Positions 41,801 to 51,247 are shown, counted from the stretch's first letter. The stretch: DNA of 64,000 nt from Actinoalloteichus hoggarensis (GCF_002234535.1 NZ_CP022521.1:1612001-1676000), one strand, 5' to 3'. The notes: generated by a model from the sequence alone, not told the origin. A program made the numbers and translations.

Positions 41801-44713
41801 GAGGACGTGCTGCTCGCGAGCGAGATCACGGCGCCGCTGCCTGCCGTCCGAGACGACGACCCGTCACCACCGGCGGGCGGTGACACGCTGCCCAGCTTCG
41901 ACGTGAGCGAGTTCGCGGCGATGGGCGGCGAGATCGACCTCGCGCCGAGTTCGCTGGCGCTCTTCCGAGGCATCGGCACCACCGACCCGTTGCTCGCCTA
42001 CGAACGTGCCGCCGAAGACGACCAGGAGCCGGAGGAGCCGTCGCCGCCGCTTCCCTTCGGCATGTTCGGCGGCGGTGCGCTGCTCTCACCGTCTCCGGAA
42101 CCGGCCGACGCCGGGCGGACCACCGGCGATCCGGTCGCCGCCGATGAAGCCGCCGCATCGTCGGTCAGCAACCCGTCGGACACGAGATCGGCGTTCATCG
42201 CATCGTCGGACGCCGCGTCCCCGGCCGTCGTGGACGGGGACCGGGCCGCTGCGGAGCCCTCCGTCGTCTCATCGGGCGCGGCCGGGCCGGTCAGCGACCC
42301 GGCAGGCGCGGCCGCCGTCGACCATGCCGACGGCACCGGCACCGGCACAGACACAGCCGGGGCACCCCACATTCCTCCGGCTTCCGAACCACCGGTGTCC
42401 CCGGAGCATCCCCCTGGGGCACAGGGGCCCGGGCACGCCCGAACATCGGCGAAGCGAGCAGCGACCGCGGCGACCGGTACCGCGAGCGACCAGTCGGCTT
42501 CCTGGTCGACGATCACCGATCCGCCTGCCGACGTCCGTCTCGGGGACCCGTTCGCCGCCTCCGAGTCGGAAACGGCCACGCCGGACACGCCTGTCTCTCC
42601 GCCGGCCGCGGCACCGTCGTCCGAGGGCGCGGAGCAGGCCGACTCGGGCGGGCCCGCCGCGACGGCCGTGGCGACCGAAGGCGGGTCGCGGCACCGGGAC
42701 CGGGAGACTGCGACCGAGTCCGATCGTGTCGTCGGCGGCGAGGGAGTCGCCGAGGCCGCGGAGCAGCCGCCCGCCGACGGGCCCGTGAGTCCCATTCGTC
42801 GGGTGCTCACCGAAGCGGACCTCTCCGACCAGCACGTCTCCGTACCTACGTCGGGGCAGGCGTTCAAGTTCGACAGCGGCTCCGAACGGACGGGCGGCGA
42901 GGCCTCCGCCGGGTTCGAGTGGTCGATGCACACGGACGACCCGGCCCCGATACGACCGGAGGCCGTCACACCGAGCCCGCTCTTCGCACCATCGACCTCC
43001 GGCTGGGAGCCCGGGAATGACGTGGCCTCGCCGCCCCCGCCCTCGGCGGCGCTGCCCTGGGCAGTCGGCGGCCCGGCCATGCCTGTTCCCGAGGTCGGCG
43101 GCACCGATGCGGAGTCGGAGGCCTCGGCGAGCGACGAACGAACGGCGACCGGTCCCGGCCTCCCTTACTTCGCGTCGGCGGCCGCCGACGAGTCGAGTAC
43201 GCCCGCCGGATACGAGTCTTCGGAGAGCGACCTCGTGTCCCGTTCGGCGGGCCTCGGAACCGACGCCCGAGAGACCTCGATGCCCTCGGCGGCCGGGTTC
43301 GGCGACGCGGCACTGGGAGACGCCGCGGCGGGCGTCGGTGCGGACTCCGGCGTCGGTGCGGCAGGTGCGGACGCCGCAACGCGGAAATCGGGGGTCTCGG
43401 GCGGCACCGGGGCGCCTGACGTCGGGTTCTCATCGGGTACGGCGCGCGGCTCACGCGCGGTCGAGGACGCGTCGGACGTTCCGACGGGCCCCATCCCGAG
43501 GATTCACGCGGAGGACGAGATCGGATTCGCCGAGGCGAGTGAGACGTCGACTCCGCCGTTCGGCATCGCCCTCGTACAACCGGTCACGGATACCGCGCCG
43601 GCGGCCGGACACGGGCCCCCGGACAGGCCGGGGCTCGTCTCCCCGCCGCCACAGCCTGCGCCCAGTGGTCCGCCGGCCGCCACGTCGTCGTCGGGAGCCT
43701 CGGCGCCGCAGGTCGCCGTCTCGCCCGCCGTGACCCCGCTGGAGCCGTCGCAGGCCGCCGAGTTCTCGCGGCAGGCGCCGCCGCACCTCGACCCGACGGG
43801 CGCGGGCCTCGCGAGTGCCGAGGTCTCGTCCGCCGAGACTCCTCCTACCGAGTCTCCGCAGGCGCTCCTCTCCTCCGTGCCGTCTCCGGCGGAGACGGCA
43901 CCCACGCCGCCCTCCTCGGTGGCCGCTGTCTCACCGCCCGCTCCGGCGACGTCGCTCCCGCCGCCCGTCGAACCGCCGAGTGCCGCGCCTACGGGAGATC
44001 CGCGGACCGTGACCACACCGGCGGCGAACACGGAGCCCGCGGCTCCACAGCAGGAAGACCGGCGACCCGCGGACCCGCGGCCCGCCGACTCGCCGAAGGC
44101 GCCCCCGGCCGCGGCGGCTGAACCGCCCGAGACGGCGCGGCCGGTCGCACCCCCGGCGCCCGTGGAACTCCCCGCCGCCCCGAAGCCGGGCGGCTCCGGC
44201 ACACCGGACGACAGGCGGCTCGCCCAGGATCAGCCTGCCGGGGCCCGCGCGGGGTCAGGTGAGGACGTGACCAGTACCGGCAGGCTCCGCCGGGTGCGCT
44301 CTCAGCTGCGCATCGGCGATCTGCTGGCCGATGCGATGGTGGCCTACGAGTCGACCCTGCGGGGGCTGGAACTGCCCGTCCCGCCGCCGCCCGCACCAAG
44401 GATCGGGGAGTCGGGACATCCGCCGTTCGCGGAAGCACCGGGTGCAGGCGGCTCGCCGCCCCGGCCGCGCAGCGGCGAGGGAGACCACGGCGGGGAAGGC
44501 CCGGCCGGGATCGTCGCACCCGGCGACGGCCCGCGACTGCCGCCCGAAGCCGCCCGCGCCGACCTGGATCCGTCCGTCCGATCGCAGCCAGGCTCGGACC
44601 GGCAGACAGGCGACTGGGCAGTGCTCCCGCCCCGCCGTCGACCCGCGTCCGACATCGCGGCCGACTCGGACGCCGATCAAGCCTGGACACCGCCGAGGGA
44701 GTGCGGCGGGTGA
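38801..44713 (+). CDS. giant protein with helical (TPR-like) N-terminus and a very long disordered region
   Basis: A 1970-residue protein of unknown function, seven bases after ettA. Residues about 1-370 are helical and TPR-like (ALELAWRLRWSAPEVTLLAGERARRLA, LARPVRAAAASALGWLRVVLATRLHLPAGEPETARELLLEAAAGARRHGLDPLLSESLQALSYLYEAVDELPEALRCLRAAHAAEQRRQ). Residues about 370-1800 are low complexity, rich in Pro, Ser, Ala, Asp, Glu and Thr, without membrane segments. A conserved-looking patch, RLRRVRSQLRIGDLLADAMVAYEST, sits near residues 1827-1860. A short Trp motif recurs in the disordered part (TTWRITDP, SNWRVGTDP, SNWQVGG, SWSTITDP). Codon positions stay strongly biased over the whole length, so the frame is real. 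It ends 265 bases before the GDH gene. Possibly a scaffold or phosphorylated adaptor; that is inference. Confidence 0.82.
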   Translation: MVASAWGATPANDEVGSALELAWRLRWSAPEVTLLAGERARRLATEEGDHRSRLTAELLALFALNRLGRGVVVVERGIAALREIEAERLTELSAPLRVELAHSARIVGAPLIAFGLLRPVLEDAGLPSEVRAAGLLELAECLPGGSRDEGWSQALSAADRLYESDAASSRDDVAPRRAMIQALRAGFHRRRGEPGPAEECVLRGLDLLGGVRSSATDGGQADARLRLERAHLLLDGGRTDLAVEVCRSTLARPVRAAAASALGWLRVVLATRLHLPAGEPETARELLLEAAAGARRHGLDPLLSESLQALSYLYEAVDELPEALRCLRAAHAAEQRRQRAVSAARLQLAAEFSSSVGDAAALKATLTDLLRTDSGVGSAESRAPAVASTTSGAPGEQTGGATSGSPPTTTWRITDPVRSAGTAADPADSGDLAESDAPVHSGAAARQSSRYPVVGTGTRDLGESEASSGLGVPGETNDPTRSGAFVSSDAVDGSGAVDVHRATGASADDRSSAMAGEPGRPPAVLPPGVAVPPRGAVPPEASVRAADDPAEQAGAVPVGRHGAVDPPAATRLDAVEGSDAESSRMSDGSAAELLDGSNWRVGTDPTTPAVVDPPGGGSAPSYWTPSSAVDARSTASELPSRHAAAEHEQPPASDIAVPSAAATVDGRSPAMSSNWQVGGPAVNRQDEKTVVGDVDDPVPPTTVTVSAEDDATEPSIDPHAAPTLVDPVSADPVPVGSDSVRSGPADSASVRTGADSAPPGRFVEPAATPDVSPSRFSDSADPASTVPGPPRHGATSTATTEARPSGHEATPAEPTRPRHSAPADLPFSGGGSLGSAAPQAPATSVESPSSVSGGSPTFATGGVPAWTPSAGQADFFSLPATTAAGSPDRHGAAQTAGRLVEAAAERGAAADAESSMTRRAESAADGPARGDPAAGPSSSRAADARSGAGARSPWSTSPADQTTPPQGIPTPESTIPWAPAETASAAGRAASATEGGSDSTEDVLLASEITAPLPAVRDDDPSPPAGGDTLPSFDVSEFAAMGGEIDLAPSSLALFRGIGTTDPLLAYERAAEDDQEPEEPSPPLPFGMFGGGALLSPSPEPADAGRTTGDPVAADEAAASSVSNPSDTRSAFIASSDAASPAVVDGDRAAAEPSVVSSGAAGPVSDPAGAAAVDHADGTGTGTDTAGAPHIPPASEPPVSPEHPPGAQGPGHARTSAKRAATAATGTASDQSASWSTITDPPADVRLGDPFAASESETATPDTPVSPPAAAPSSEGAEQADSGGPAATAVATEGGSRHRDRETATESDRVVGGEGVAEAAEQPPADGPVSPIRRVLTEADLSDQHVSVPTSGQAFKFDSGSERTGGEASAGFEWSMHTDDPAPIRPEAVTPSPLFAPSTSGWEPGNDVASPPPPSAALPWAVGGPAMPVPEVGGTDAESEASASDERTATGPGLPYFASAAADESSTPAGYESSESDLVSRSAGLGTDARETSMPSAAGFGDAALGDAAAGVGADSGVGAAGADAATRKSGVSGGTGAPDVGFSSGTARGSRAVEDASDVPTGPIPRIHAEDEIGFAEASETSTPPFGIALVQPVTDTAPAAGHGPPDRPGLVSPPPQPAPSGPPAATSSSGASAPQVAVSPAVTPLEPSQAAEFSRQAPPHLDPTGAGLASAEVSSAETPPTESPQALLSSVPSPAETAPTPPSSVAAVSPPAPATSLPPPVEPPSAAPTGDPRTVTTPAANTEPAAPQQEDRRPADPRPADSPKAPPAAAAEPPETARPVAPPAPVELPAAPKPGGSGTPDDRRLAQDQPAGARAGSGEDVTSTGRLRRVRSQLRIGDLLADAMVAYESTLRGLELPVPPPPAPRIGESGHPPFAEAPGAGGSPPRPRSGEGDHGGEGPAGIVAPGDGPRLPPEAARADLDPSVRSQPGSDRQTGDWAVLPPRRRPASDIAADSDADQAWTPPRECGG

Positions 44714-44977
44714 ATCCTTCCCCGCCACAGCGGTTTTCGCGGCACTCTCGGAGCCGGTGCGCGAGGTGACGGCGACGTCCGTTCACCTGTGATCTCGTGC
44801 ACAGGCGTCGGCTGGCGACCCTGCGCGGGAGCGTTCCGTGTCACCGTCGACGAAGACCACCGTCATGACCGCTTGTTCCGTTTCGGCGGGGGCGGTGAGC
44901 AGCCCGCTCCTTGCGGAGAGGGTGCAGAGTCAGGCACTAAGGTTGGCCCCGGCCTTGGTACGACCGAGGTACCCGTG

Positions 44978-47900
44978 ATGTGGAGTCGTTTGACCATGAC
45001 CTCGACAGGAGCACAGTCCGAGATGATCGCCACCGGCAACGACGCCGAGTCGGCACCGTCGCACCGCCAGGACAGGACGGCCGCGCTCGATTGGACTCGG
45101 GAGGAGCTGCTCGACCGGGCGGCCGAATCCGAGCCCGCCCTCGGCAGTCTGCTGCGACTGTATTTTCGATACGTCTCCGCCGAGGAGGTCGTCGCACACG
45201 ATGCCGGCCAACTCGTCGCGATGCTGACCTCGCACGTCGAGCTGGCCCAGCACCGAGTGGCGGGGAGACCGGCCATCCGTGTGTTCGCCCCGGAAGACGA
45301 GAAGGCGGGCGTGACCCGCGACGTCACCGTGATCCAGATCGTCACCGACGACATGCCCTACCTCGTCGAATCGGTCGTCGCGGGCCTGAGCAGGCAGAAC
45401 GCCTCCGTGGCCCGCATCGTGCATCCCATCGTCGTGGTGCGACGCGACCTGACCGGCGAACTGCTCCAGGTGCTCGACGCGGCCGATCCCAGCGACCCGC
45501 CCTCGGACTCGTTGGTCGAGTCGTGGATGCACCTGGAGATCGCCCCGGTCGGCGACGAGGCGGCGCGTGAGGCGTTGGAACGCAGCCTGCACTCCGTGCT
45601 CAACGACGTTCGAGAGGTCGTCGAGGACACCGATCGGATGGCGGAACGGGCGCTTTCTCTGGCCACCGAGCTGGAGTCGGCCACCCTGCCGCTGCCCGTG
45701 ACCGAGGTGCGCGACGGGGCCCGGCTGCTGCGTTGGCTGGCGGCGGGCCACTTCACCTTCCTCGGCTACCGGCACTACGAGCTGGCCGACGAGCCCGGAC
45801 ATGACGAGCCTGTCCTGCGGACGGTCCTGGCCTCCGGCCTCGGTGTGCTCCGCAAGGACAGTCTCGACGCCAAGGACCTCGCCGCCGCGCCGGACGGCAT
45901 GGCACACGCGCTGGCACCCAGCCTTCTCGTGTTGACCCAGGGCAGCGCGCCCTCGACGGTGCACCGTCCGATGCACCCGTACTACGTCGGCGTCAAGACC
46001 TTCGACGAGCACGGCGTGGTCAACGGTGAACACCGCTTCCTCGGTCTCTTCACCACCACCGCGCTGCACGAGGACGTCCTCGACATTCCCGTCGTCGCCC
46101 GCAAGGTGCGCACGGTGATCCGTCGCGCGGGCTTCCCGCTGGAGTCCTACTCCGGACAGCGGATGCTGGAGGAGTTCCAGAACTATCCGAGGGCCGAGCT
46201 GTTCTCCGCGGACCCGGAGACTTTGCAGGACACGATCGCGGGTGTGTTGTCCCTGGTGGAACGCCGTCGGCTGCGACTGTTCCTGCGCCGTGACGAGTTC
46301 CGCCGCTTCTTCTCCTGCCTGGTCTACCTGCCGAGGGACCGCTACACGACGACGTCCCGGCTGGCGATGCAGGAGGTCCTGCTCCGCGAACTGCACGGTG
46401 TCGAGCTGGAGTACAGCGCACGCATCGGCGAGTCGTTGCTGGCGCGCGTGCACTTCATGGTCCGCACCGACCCCGACGCCGAGGTGAGCGTCGACACCGG
46501 TGTCCTTCAGGACCAGCTCACCGCGGCGGTGCGCACCTGGAGCGATCGGATGGTCGAGGAGGTCATCGCCTCGGATCTGCCCAGGAGCGTCAAGGGCGAT
46601 GAGGGCGACGACCTGCGCTTCGAACCCGCGGCGGAGCGCGGCAGGCAGTACGCCTCCGCGTTCTCCGAGGCGTACAAGGAGGACTTCACCGCCGCCGAGG
46701 GGCTCGCGGATCTGCGCAGACTCTTCGCCCTGTCCGGCCCCGGCGACGTCGACATCTCCTTCTACCGGCCCGCCGTCGGCGAACCGGGCGAACGGCGATT
46801 CAAGCTGTACATGGTCGGTGAGCGGGTCACGCTCTCACAGGTCCTGCCGATCCTGCAGCGGATGGGCGTCGAGGTCGTCGACGAACGCCCCTACGAGGTC
46901 AACCGACACGATGGTGTCCAGTGCTGGGTCTACGATTTCGGCCTTCGCTTGGACGTCGCGCTGCTGGACGACCAGGCAGCGCCGAACATGGCCGAGCTCC
47001 AGAGCCGCTTCCAGGACGCCTTCGTGGCGGCATGGGAGGGCCGGTGCGAGATCGACGGCTTCAACGCCCTCGTCCTGCGCGCGGCCCTGACCTGGCAGCA
47101 GGCCGTCCTGTTCCGTACCTACGCCAAGTACCTGCGACAGGCCCGGATCGCCTACAGCCAGGACTACATCGAGGACACGCTGCGGGCGAACCCGGTCGTC
47201 ACCAGGGCGCTGGTCCGGCTCTTCGAATCGCGATTCGACCCCGCGCTGTCCGAGGAGGACCGGCGGCTGCGCACCGAGGCCGCGCTCACCGAGATCGAGA
47301 CCCTGCTCGACGAGGTCACCAGCCTCGACGTCGACCGCATCCTGCAGTCCTACGTGACGCTGATCCGTGCCACGCTGCGCACGAACTACTTCGTCCGGGA
47401 CGAGGCCGGTGAGCCCCACCCGTACCTGGCCGTCAAGCTCAAGCCCAGCGAGATCCCTGATCTGCCCGAGCCCCGTCCCGCCTTCGAGATCTTCGTCTGC
47501 TCGCCTCGCGTGGAGGGTGTGCATCTGCGCTTCGGCGCCGTCGCACGCGGCGGACTTCGATGGTCGGATCGCCGAGAGGACTTCCGGACCGAGGTTCTGG
47601 GACTGGTGAAGGCGCAGGCGGTGAAGAACGCCGTGATCGTGCCCGTCGGCGCGAAGGGCGGGTTCGTGGTGAAGCGCCCACCCGCTCCGACCGGCGACGT
47701 GGCTCGGGACCGGGAGGCACACGCGGCCGAGGGCGTGGCCTGCTATCGGATGTTCATCTCCGGTCTGCTGGATCTCACCGACAATCTCGACGCGGGGCAG
47801 GTCGTGCCCGCTCCTCAGGTCGTCCGGTACGACGGGGACGACACCTACCTGGTGGTGGCCGCGGACAAGGGCACCGCCCGATTCTCCGACATCGCCAACG

Positions 47901-49984
47901 ACGTGGCGACGTCCTACGGCTTCTGGCTGGGCGACGCCTTCGCCTCCGGCGGTTCCGCGGGCTATGACCACAAGCAGATGGGCATCACCGCCAGGGGCGG
48001 CTGGGAGAGCGTCCGTCGACACTTCCGCGAGCTGGGGCTGAACACGCAGGAGGAGGACTTCACCGTCGTCGGCGTCGGCGACATGTCCGGTGACGTCTTC
48101 GGCAACGGAATGCTGCTCTCCCAGCACATCCGGCTGATCGGCGCGTTCGACCACCGGCACATCTTCCTGGACCCGGATCCCGACAGCGCCGACTCCTTCG
48201 ACGAACGGCGACGGCTCTTCGCGCTTCCCCGATCGAGTTGGGACGACTACGACCGCACGAAGATCAGCGCGGGCGGCGGCGTGTGGCCGCGCAGCGTCAA
48301 GGCCATCCCGATCGCGCCGCAGGTCCGTGCCGCGCTCGGACTCCCGGAGTCGGTGACCCGGCTGTCGTCGCCGGAACTGGTCAAGGCCATTCTCTCCGCA
48401 CCGGTGGACCTGTTGTGGAACGGCGGGATCGGCACCTACGTCAAGGCCGCCGACGAATCGCACGCCGAGGTCGGAGACAAGGCGAACGACGTCCTGCGGG
48501 TCGACGGCCGAGACCTTCGGGTCAAGGTCGTCGGCGAGGGCGGCAACCTCGGACTGACCCAGCGCGGCCGCATCGAGTTCGCCAAAGCCGGCGGCAAGGT
48601 CAACACCGACGCCTTGGACAACTCGGCGGGCGTGGACTGCTCCGACCATGAGGTCAACATCAAGGTCCTGCTGGACCGGGTCGTCGCCGCCGGGGCGCTG
48701 GAGCCGGATCGTCGAGACGACCTGCTGCAGGAGATGACCGACGAGGTCGCCGAGCTGGTGTTGGCCGACAACTACCGACAGAACGCGGTGCTGGGCGTGT
48801 CCCGGTCCCACGCGGCACCGATGCTGTCGGTGCACGCCCGGCTCGTGGCCAGCCTGGAGGCCGCGCACGGGCTGGACCGCGAGCTGGAGGTCCTGCCTGG
48901 TGTCCAGCGCTTCAAGGCGATGGACAAGGCGGGCGAGGGACTGACCTCCCCGGAGCTGGCCACGCTGATGGCCCACGTCAAGCTCGCTCTCAAGGAGGAC
49001 GTGCTGGCGAGCAGCCTGCCGGAGGCCGAGATCTTCGCTGGCAGACTGCCGAGCTACTTCCCCACGCCGTTGCGGGAACGGTTCGGCGACGTCATCTCAC
49101 AGCACCCGCTGCGCCGCGAGATCATCACGACGATGCTGGTCAACGAGGTCGTCGACGGCGGTGGCATCTCCTACGCCTTCCGGTTGTCCGAGGAGATGAG
49201 CGCCACCACCACGGACGCCGTGCGCGCCTTCGCCGTGGTGACGGAGGTCTTCGACCTTCCCGCGCTCTGGCGGGCTGTCGACGACCTGGACACGACGGTG
49301 CCCAGTGACGTCGCCGACGATCTGGTCCTGCAGTCCCGGCGGCTCCTGGACCGCGCGGCGCGCTGGCTGTTGTCGAACCGGCCGCAGCCGTTGGCGGTCG
49401 GTGCCGAGATCGCCCGGTTCAAGCCGGTCGTCCGCGCGCTCACCCCGCGCGTCCTGGAACTCCTCCAGGGTCGGGAGCGGGCCCTCGCTGCGGAGCTGAC
49501 GGCGAAGCTGGGTGCCGCAGGGGTACCGGAGGACACGGCCGAGCGCATCGCCGCGCTCCTGCACACCTTCAGCCTGCTCGACATCACCGAGGTCGCCGAG
49601 CTGGCGGAGCGGGACGGCGGCGTCAGCCGGGAACGCAGCCCGGAGGAGGCCGCGGAGCTGTACTTCGCGGTGTCGGCGCATCTGGACATCGACCGGATCC
49701 TGAACTCGGTGAGCGACCTCGAGCGCGGCAACCGGTGGCACGCCCTGGCTCGACTCGCCCTGCGCGACGACGTCTACACCTCGTTGCGCAAGATCACCAT
49801 CGACGTCCTGCGCAACAGCGACCAGGGACAGAGCGTGTCGGAGAAGATCGGTCAGTGGGAGCAGGCCAACTCCTCGCGGCTGGAGCGTGCGGGCACCACC
49901 CTGTCGGCGATCAACGCGGTGACGAAGCTGGACCTGGCGACGCTGTCGGTGGCCGCCCGACAGATCCGGAGCATGGTCCGGTGA
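44978..49984 (+). CDS. gdh: NAD-specific glutamate dehydrogenase, large (GDH-180) type
   Basis: A 1668-residue enzyme, close to the 1651-residue S. clavuligerus type. It has ACT-like regulatory regions at the N-terminus (VTVIQIVTDDMPYLVESVVAGLSRQNASVARIVHPIVVV), the dimer region with LLRWLAAGHFTFLGYRHYEL, and a catalytic core from about residue 800 (RGGLRWSDRREDFRTEVLGLVKAQAVKNAVIVPVGAKGGFVVKRP, with the substrate Lys). The NAD domain has VVGVGDMSGDVFGNGMLLS and VVGEGGNLGLTQRGRIEFAKAGGKVNTDALDNSAGVDCSDHEVNIKVLL. It deaminates glutamate to 2-oxoglutarate. ATG at 44978 has GAGG at a good distance; the ATG at 44996 is also possible. Confidence 0.95.
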   Translation: MWSRLTMTSTGAQSEMIATGNDAESAPSHRQDRTAALDWTREELLDRAAESEPALGSLLRLYFRYVSAEEVVAHDAGQLVAMLTSHVELAQHRVAGRPAIRVFAPEDEKAGVTRDVTVIQIVTDDMPYLVESVVAGLSRQNASVARIVHPIVVVRRDLTGELLQVLDAADPSDPPSDSLVESWMHLEIAPVGDEAAREALERSLHSVLNDVREVVEDTDRMAERALSLATELESATLPLPVTEVRDGARLLRWLAAGHFTFLGYRHYELADEPGHDEPVLRTVLASGLGVLRKDSLDAKDLAAAPDGMAHALAPSLLVLTQGSAPSTVHRPMHPYYVGVKTFDEHGVVNGEHRFLGLFTTTALHEDVLDIPVVARKVRTVIRRAGFPLESYSGQRMLEEFQNYPRAELFSADPETLQDTIAGVLSLVERRRLRLFLRRDEFRRFFSCLVYLPRDRYTTTSRLAMQEVLLRELHGVELEYSARIGESLLARVHFMVRTDPDAEVSVDTGVLQDQLTAAVRTWSDRMVEEVIASDLPRSVKGDEGDDLRFEPAAERGRQYASAFSEAYKEDFTAAEGLADLRRLFALSGPGDVDISFYRPAVGEPGERRFKLYMVGERVTLSQVLPILQRMGVEVVDERPYEVNRHDGVQCWVYDFGLRLDVALLDDQAAPNMAELQSRFQDAFVAAWEGRCEIDGFNALVLRAALTWQQAVLFRTYAKYLRQARIAYSQDYIEDTLRANPVVTRALVRLFESRFDPALSEEDRRLRTEAALTEIETLLDEVTSLDVDRILQSYVTLIRATLRTNYFVRDEAGEPHPYLAVKLKPSEIPDLPEPRPAFEIFVCSPRVEGVHLRFGAVARGGLRWSDRREDFRTEVLGLVKAQAVKNAVIVPVGAKGGFVVKRPPAPTGDVARDREAHAAEGVACYRMFISGLLDLTDNLDAGQVVPAPQVVRYDGDDTYLVVAADKGTARFSDIANDVATSYGFWLGDAFASGGSAGYDHKQMGITARGGWESVRRHFRELGLNTQEEDFTVVGVGDMSGDVFGNGMLLSQHIRLIGAFDHRHIFLDPDPDSADSFDERRRLFALPRSSWDDYDRTKISAGGGVWPRSVKAIPIAPQVRAALGLPESVTRLSSPELVKAILSAPVDLLWNGGIGTYVKAADESHAEVGDKANDVLRVDGRDLRVKVVGEGGNLGLTQRGRIEFAKAGGKVNTDALDNSAGVDCSDHEVNIKVLLDRVVAAGALEPDRRDDLLQEMTDEVAELVLADNYRQNAVLGVSRSHAAPMLSVHARLVASLEAAHGLDRELEVLPGVQRFKAMDKAGEGLTSPELATLMAHVKLALKEDVLASSLPEAEIFAGRLPSYFPTPLRERFGDVISQHPLRREIITTMLVNEVVDGGGISYAFRLSEEMSATTTDAVRAFAVVTEVFDLPALWRAVDDLDTTVPSDVADDLVLQSRRLLDRAARWLLSNRPQPLAVGAEIARFKPVVRALTPRVLELLQGRERALAAELTAKLGAAGVPEDTAERIAALLHTFSLLDITEVAELAERDGGVSRERSPEEAAELYFAVSAHLDIDRILNSVSDLERGNRWHALARLALRDDVYTSLRKITIDVLRNSDQGQSVSEKIGQWEQANSSRLERAGTTLSAINAVTKLDLATLSVAARQIRSMVR

Positions 49985-50062
49985 CCGTGTCTCCGCCTTC
50001 GGGCACCCCGATAGGGTGAGGCGAAACGGTATGAGGTCGATCCGCTGGGAGGCATTCGTCCC

Positions 50063-50521
50063 TTGGGTGTGTATGTCGCGGACGTGACACCGAGGTGGTC
50101 TGACATGGATGCGTTCGGCCATGTCAACCACGCGAACACGGTCACGTTGCTGGAGGAGGCCCGCGTCGGGCTGTTGTTCGTCGAGGGCGGTCGACGCGGT
50201 GAGGTCGAGATGGGCGACGGCACCGTCGTCTCCCGCCTGCGGGTCGACTACCTTCGACCGCTGATCGTCGACGGAGCCGCGGTCCGAGTCGAGATCGCCG
50301 TCGACGAACTGCGGGCGGCATCGTTCACGCTCGTCTACGTGCTGCGCAGCGGGCGGTCTCCCGACGATCCGATCGCGGCCACCGCGGAGACGGTGATGGT
50401 GCCTTACGACCTCGCGGGCGGCAGGCCGCGCAGGCTCACCGAGACCGAGCGGGACTTCCTGGCGGGCTGGCGGGCGAAGCTGCCCGTCGGCAGGCCGCAG
50501 GGGGTGGGCGTCCGTGGCTGA
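50063..50521 (+). CDS. acyl-CoA thioesterase, 4-hydroxybenzoyl-CoA thioesterase-like
   Basis: A 152-residue hot-dog thioesterase: VTPRWSDMDAFGHVNHANTVTLLEEARVGLL holds the characteristic Asp-Met-Asp-x2-GHVNHAN motif with the catalytic Asp. VVSRLRVDYLRPLIVDGAAVRVEIAVDELRAASFTLVYVLR gives the later strands, and the end has TETERDFLAGW. The TTG at 50063 is chosen because GGGAGG is ten bases upstream; a GTG six bases later is a less likely alternative. It overlaps the next gene by eight bases, so the pair is coupled. In actinobacteria this gene often follows the GDH gene. Confidence 0.88.
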   Translation: MGVYVADVTPRWSDMDAFGHVNHANTVTLLEEARVGLLFVEGGRRGEVEMGDGTVVSRLRVDYLRPLIVDGAAVRVEIAVDELRAASFTLVYVLRSGRSPDDPIAATAETVMVPYDLAGGRPRRLTETERDFLAGWRAKLPVGRPQGVGVRG

Positions 50522-51167
50522 GCTCCGCCTCGACGACTCCGCGGCCCGAGACGACCTCGGCGCCTTCGTCGCCCGCGCGGTCCGGCTCGATCAGCAGGCC
50601 GTGGTGCGACTGCGCAACCGGCCCGGCCTCGATGAGGGCGCCCCGCCGATGGTGGACGCATGGGTCTCCACACCCTTCGACGCGCTGGTCACCCGGTCCG
50701 TCGAAGGCGTGCTCGCCCCGGCCGACACGACCGTCTGGGCCAACGACCTCCTCACCACGCTCACGGTGGTGCGGGGAGATCGCCTCGACCCCGGCCTGCC
50801 GCAGGACCTCCTCTGGCGCTCGGCCCTGCCGCCGTCGGAGGGCTGGCGGCGGGTCGACGACGTCCCGGCGGGCACGATCGCGGAACTCGCCGAGCGGGGA
50901 GTGTCGGTGGCCAGGGACAATCCTGGACCACACGGCACGCCGCCCGCCGCGCTGCTCGATCAGACGGTGCTGACCGTGAGCGGCGCCGGACTGGACGTCA
51001 AGATCCCGCTGCGCTGCCTGTTCGCGTTGTCCGGGATGGGCTTCGTCGGTGGCGGCGAGGCCGAGGACCAGGTTCGGGTCGTCGCGACCGACTCCTGGCT
51101 TCGTCTGGACGCGCGATTCGGCTCGGTGGTGCGCCGCCGACACGCGATGCTGCCGCTGTTGATCTGA
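50514..51167 (+). CDS. conserved actinobacterial hypothetical protein
   Basis: A 217-residue soluble protein, GTG start overlapping the thioesterase stop. It has ARDDLGAFVARAVRLDQQAVVRLRNRPG, then MVDAWVSTPFDALVTRSVEG and DTTVWANDLLTTL, and VKIPLRCLFALSGMGFVG near the C-terminus. I know this layout as an actinobacterial hypothetical protein found beside the thioesterase but cannot assign a function. No signal peptide or membrane segment. It ends seven bases before a strong terminator, so it closes the GDH-side transcript. Confidence 0.75.
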   Translation: MAELRLDDSAARDDLGAFVARAVRLDQQAVVRLRNRPGLDEGAPPMVDAWVSTPFDALVTRSVEGVLAPADTTVWANDLLTTLTVVRGDRLDPGLPQDLLWRSALPPSEGWRRVDDVPAGTIAELAERGVSVARDNPGPHGTPPAALLDQTVLTVSGAGLDVKIPLRCLFALSGMGFVGGGEAEDQVRVVATDSWLRLDARFGSVVRRRHAMLPLLI

Positions 51168-51173
51168 ACGGTT

Positions 51174-51203
51174 CCCGGCGCCCCGCGGGAGCGGGGCGCC
51201 GGG
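51174..51203. terminator. strong bidirectional terminator hairpin
   Basis: CCCGGCGCCCC and GGGGCGCCGGG form a perfect 11-bp stem with an 8-base loop, between the convergent ends of the hypothetical gene and the GH13 gene, so it can stop transcripts from both sides. Confidence 0.85.
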
Positions 51204-51247
51204 ACGCCGATCGCCGTGACCTCTCAGACGGGACCGGCGGTCACGAA

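Noticed and set aside
40663-43104. Long minus-strand frames in the giant disordered gene
   Set aside because: They mirror the Ser/Ala/Pro bias of the + strand gene, which has a continuous 1970-codon frame and follows ettA by seven bases.
46835-48976. A 713-codon minus-strand frame inside the glutamate dehydrogenase gene
   Set aside because: Pure antisense shadow; the + strand frame is a conserved enzyme over its whole length.
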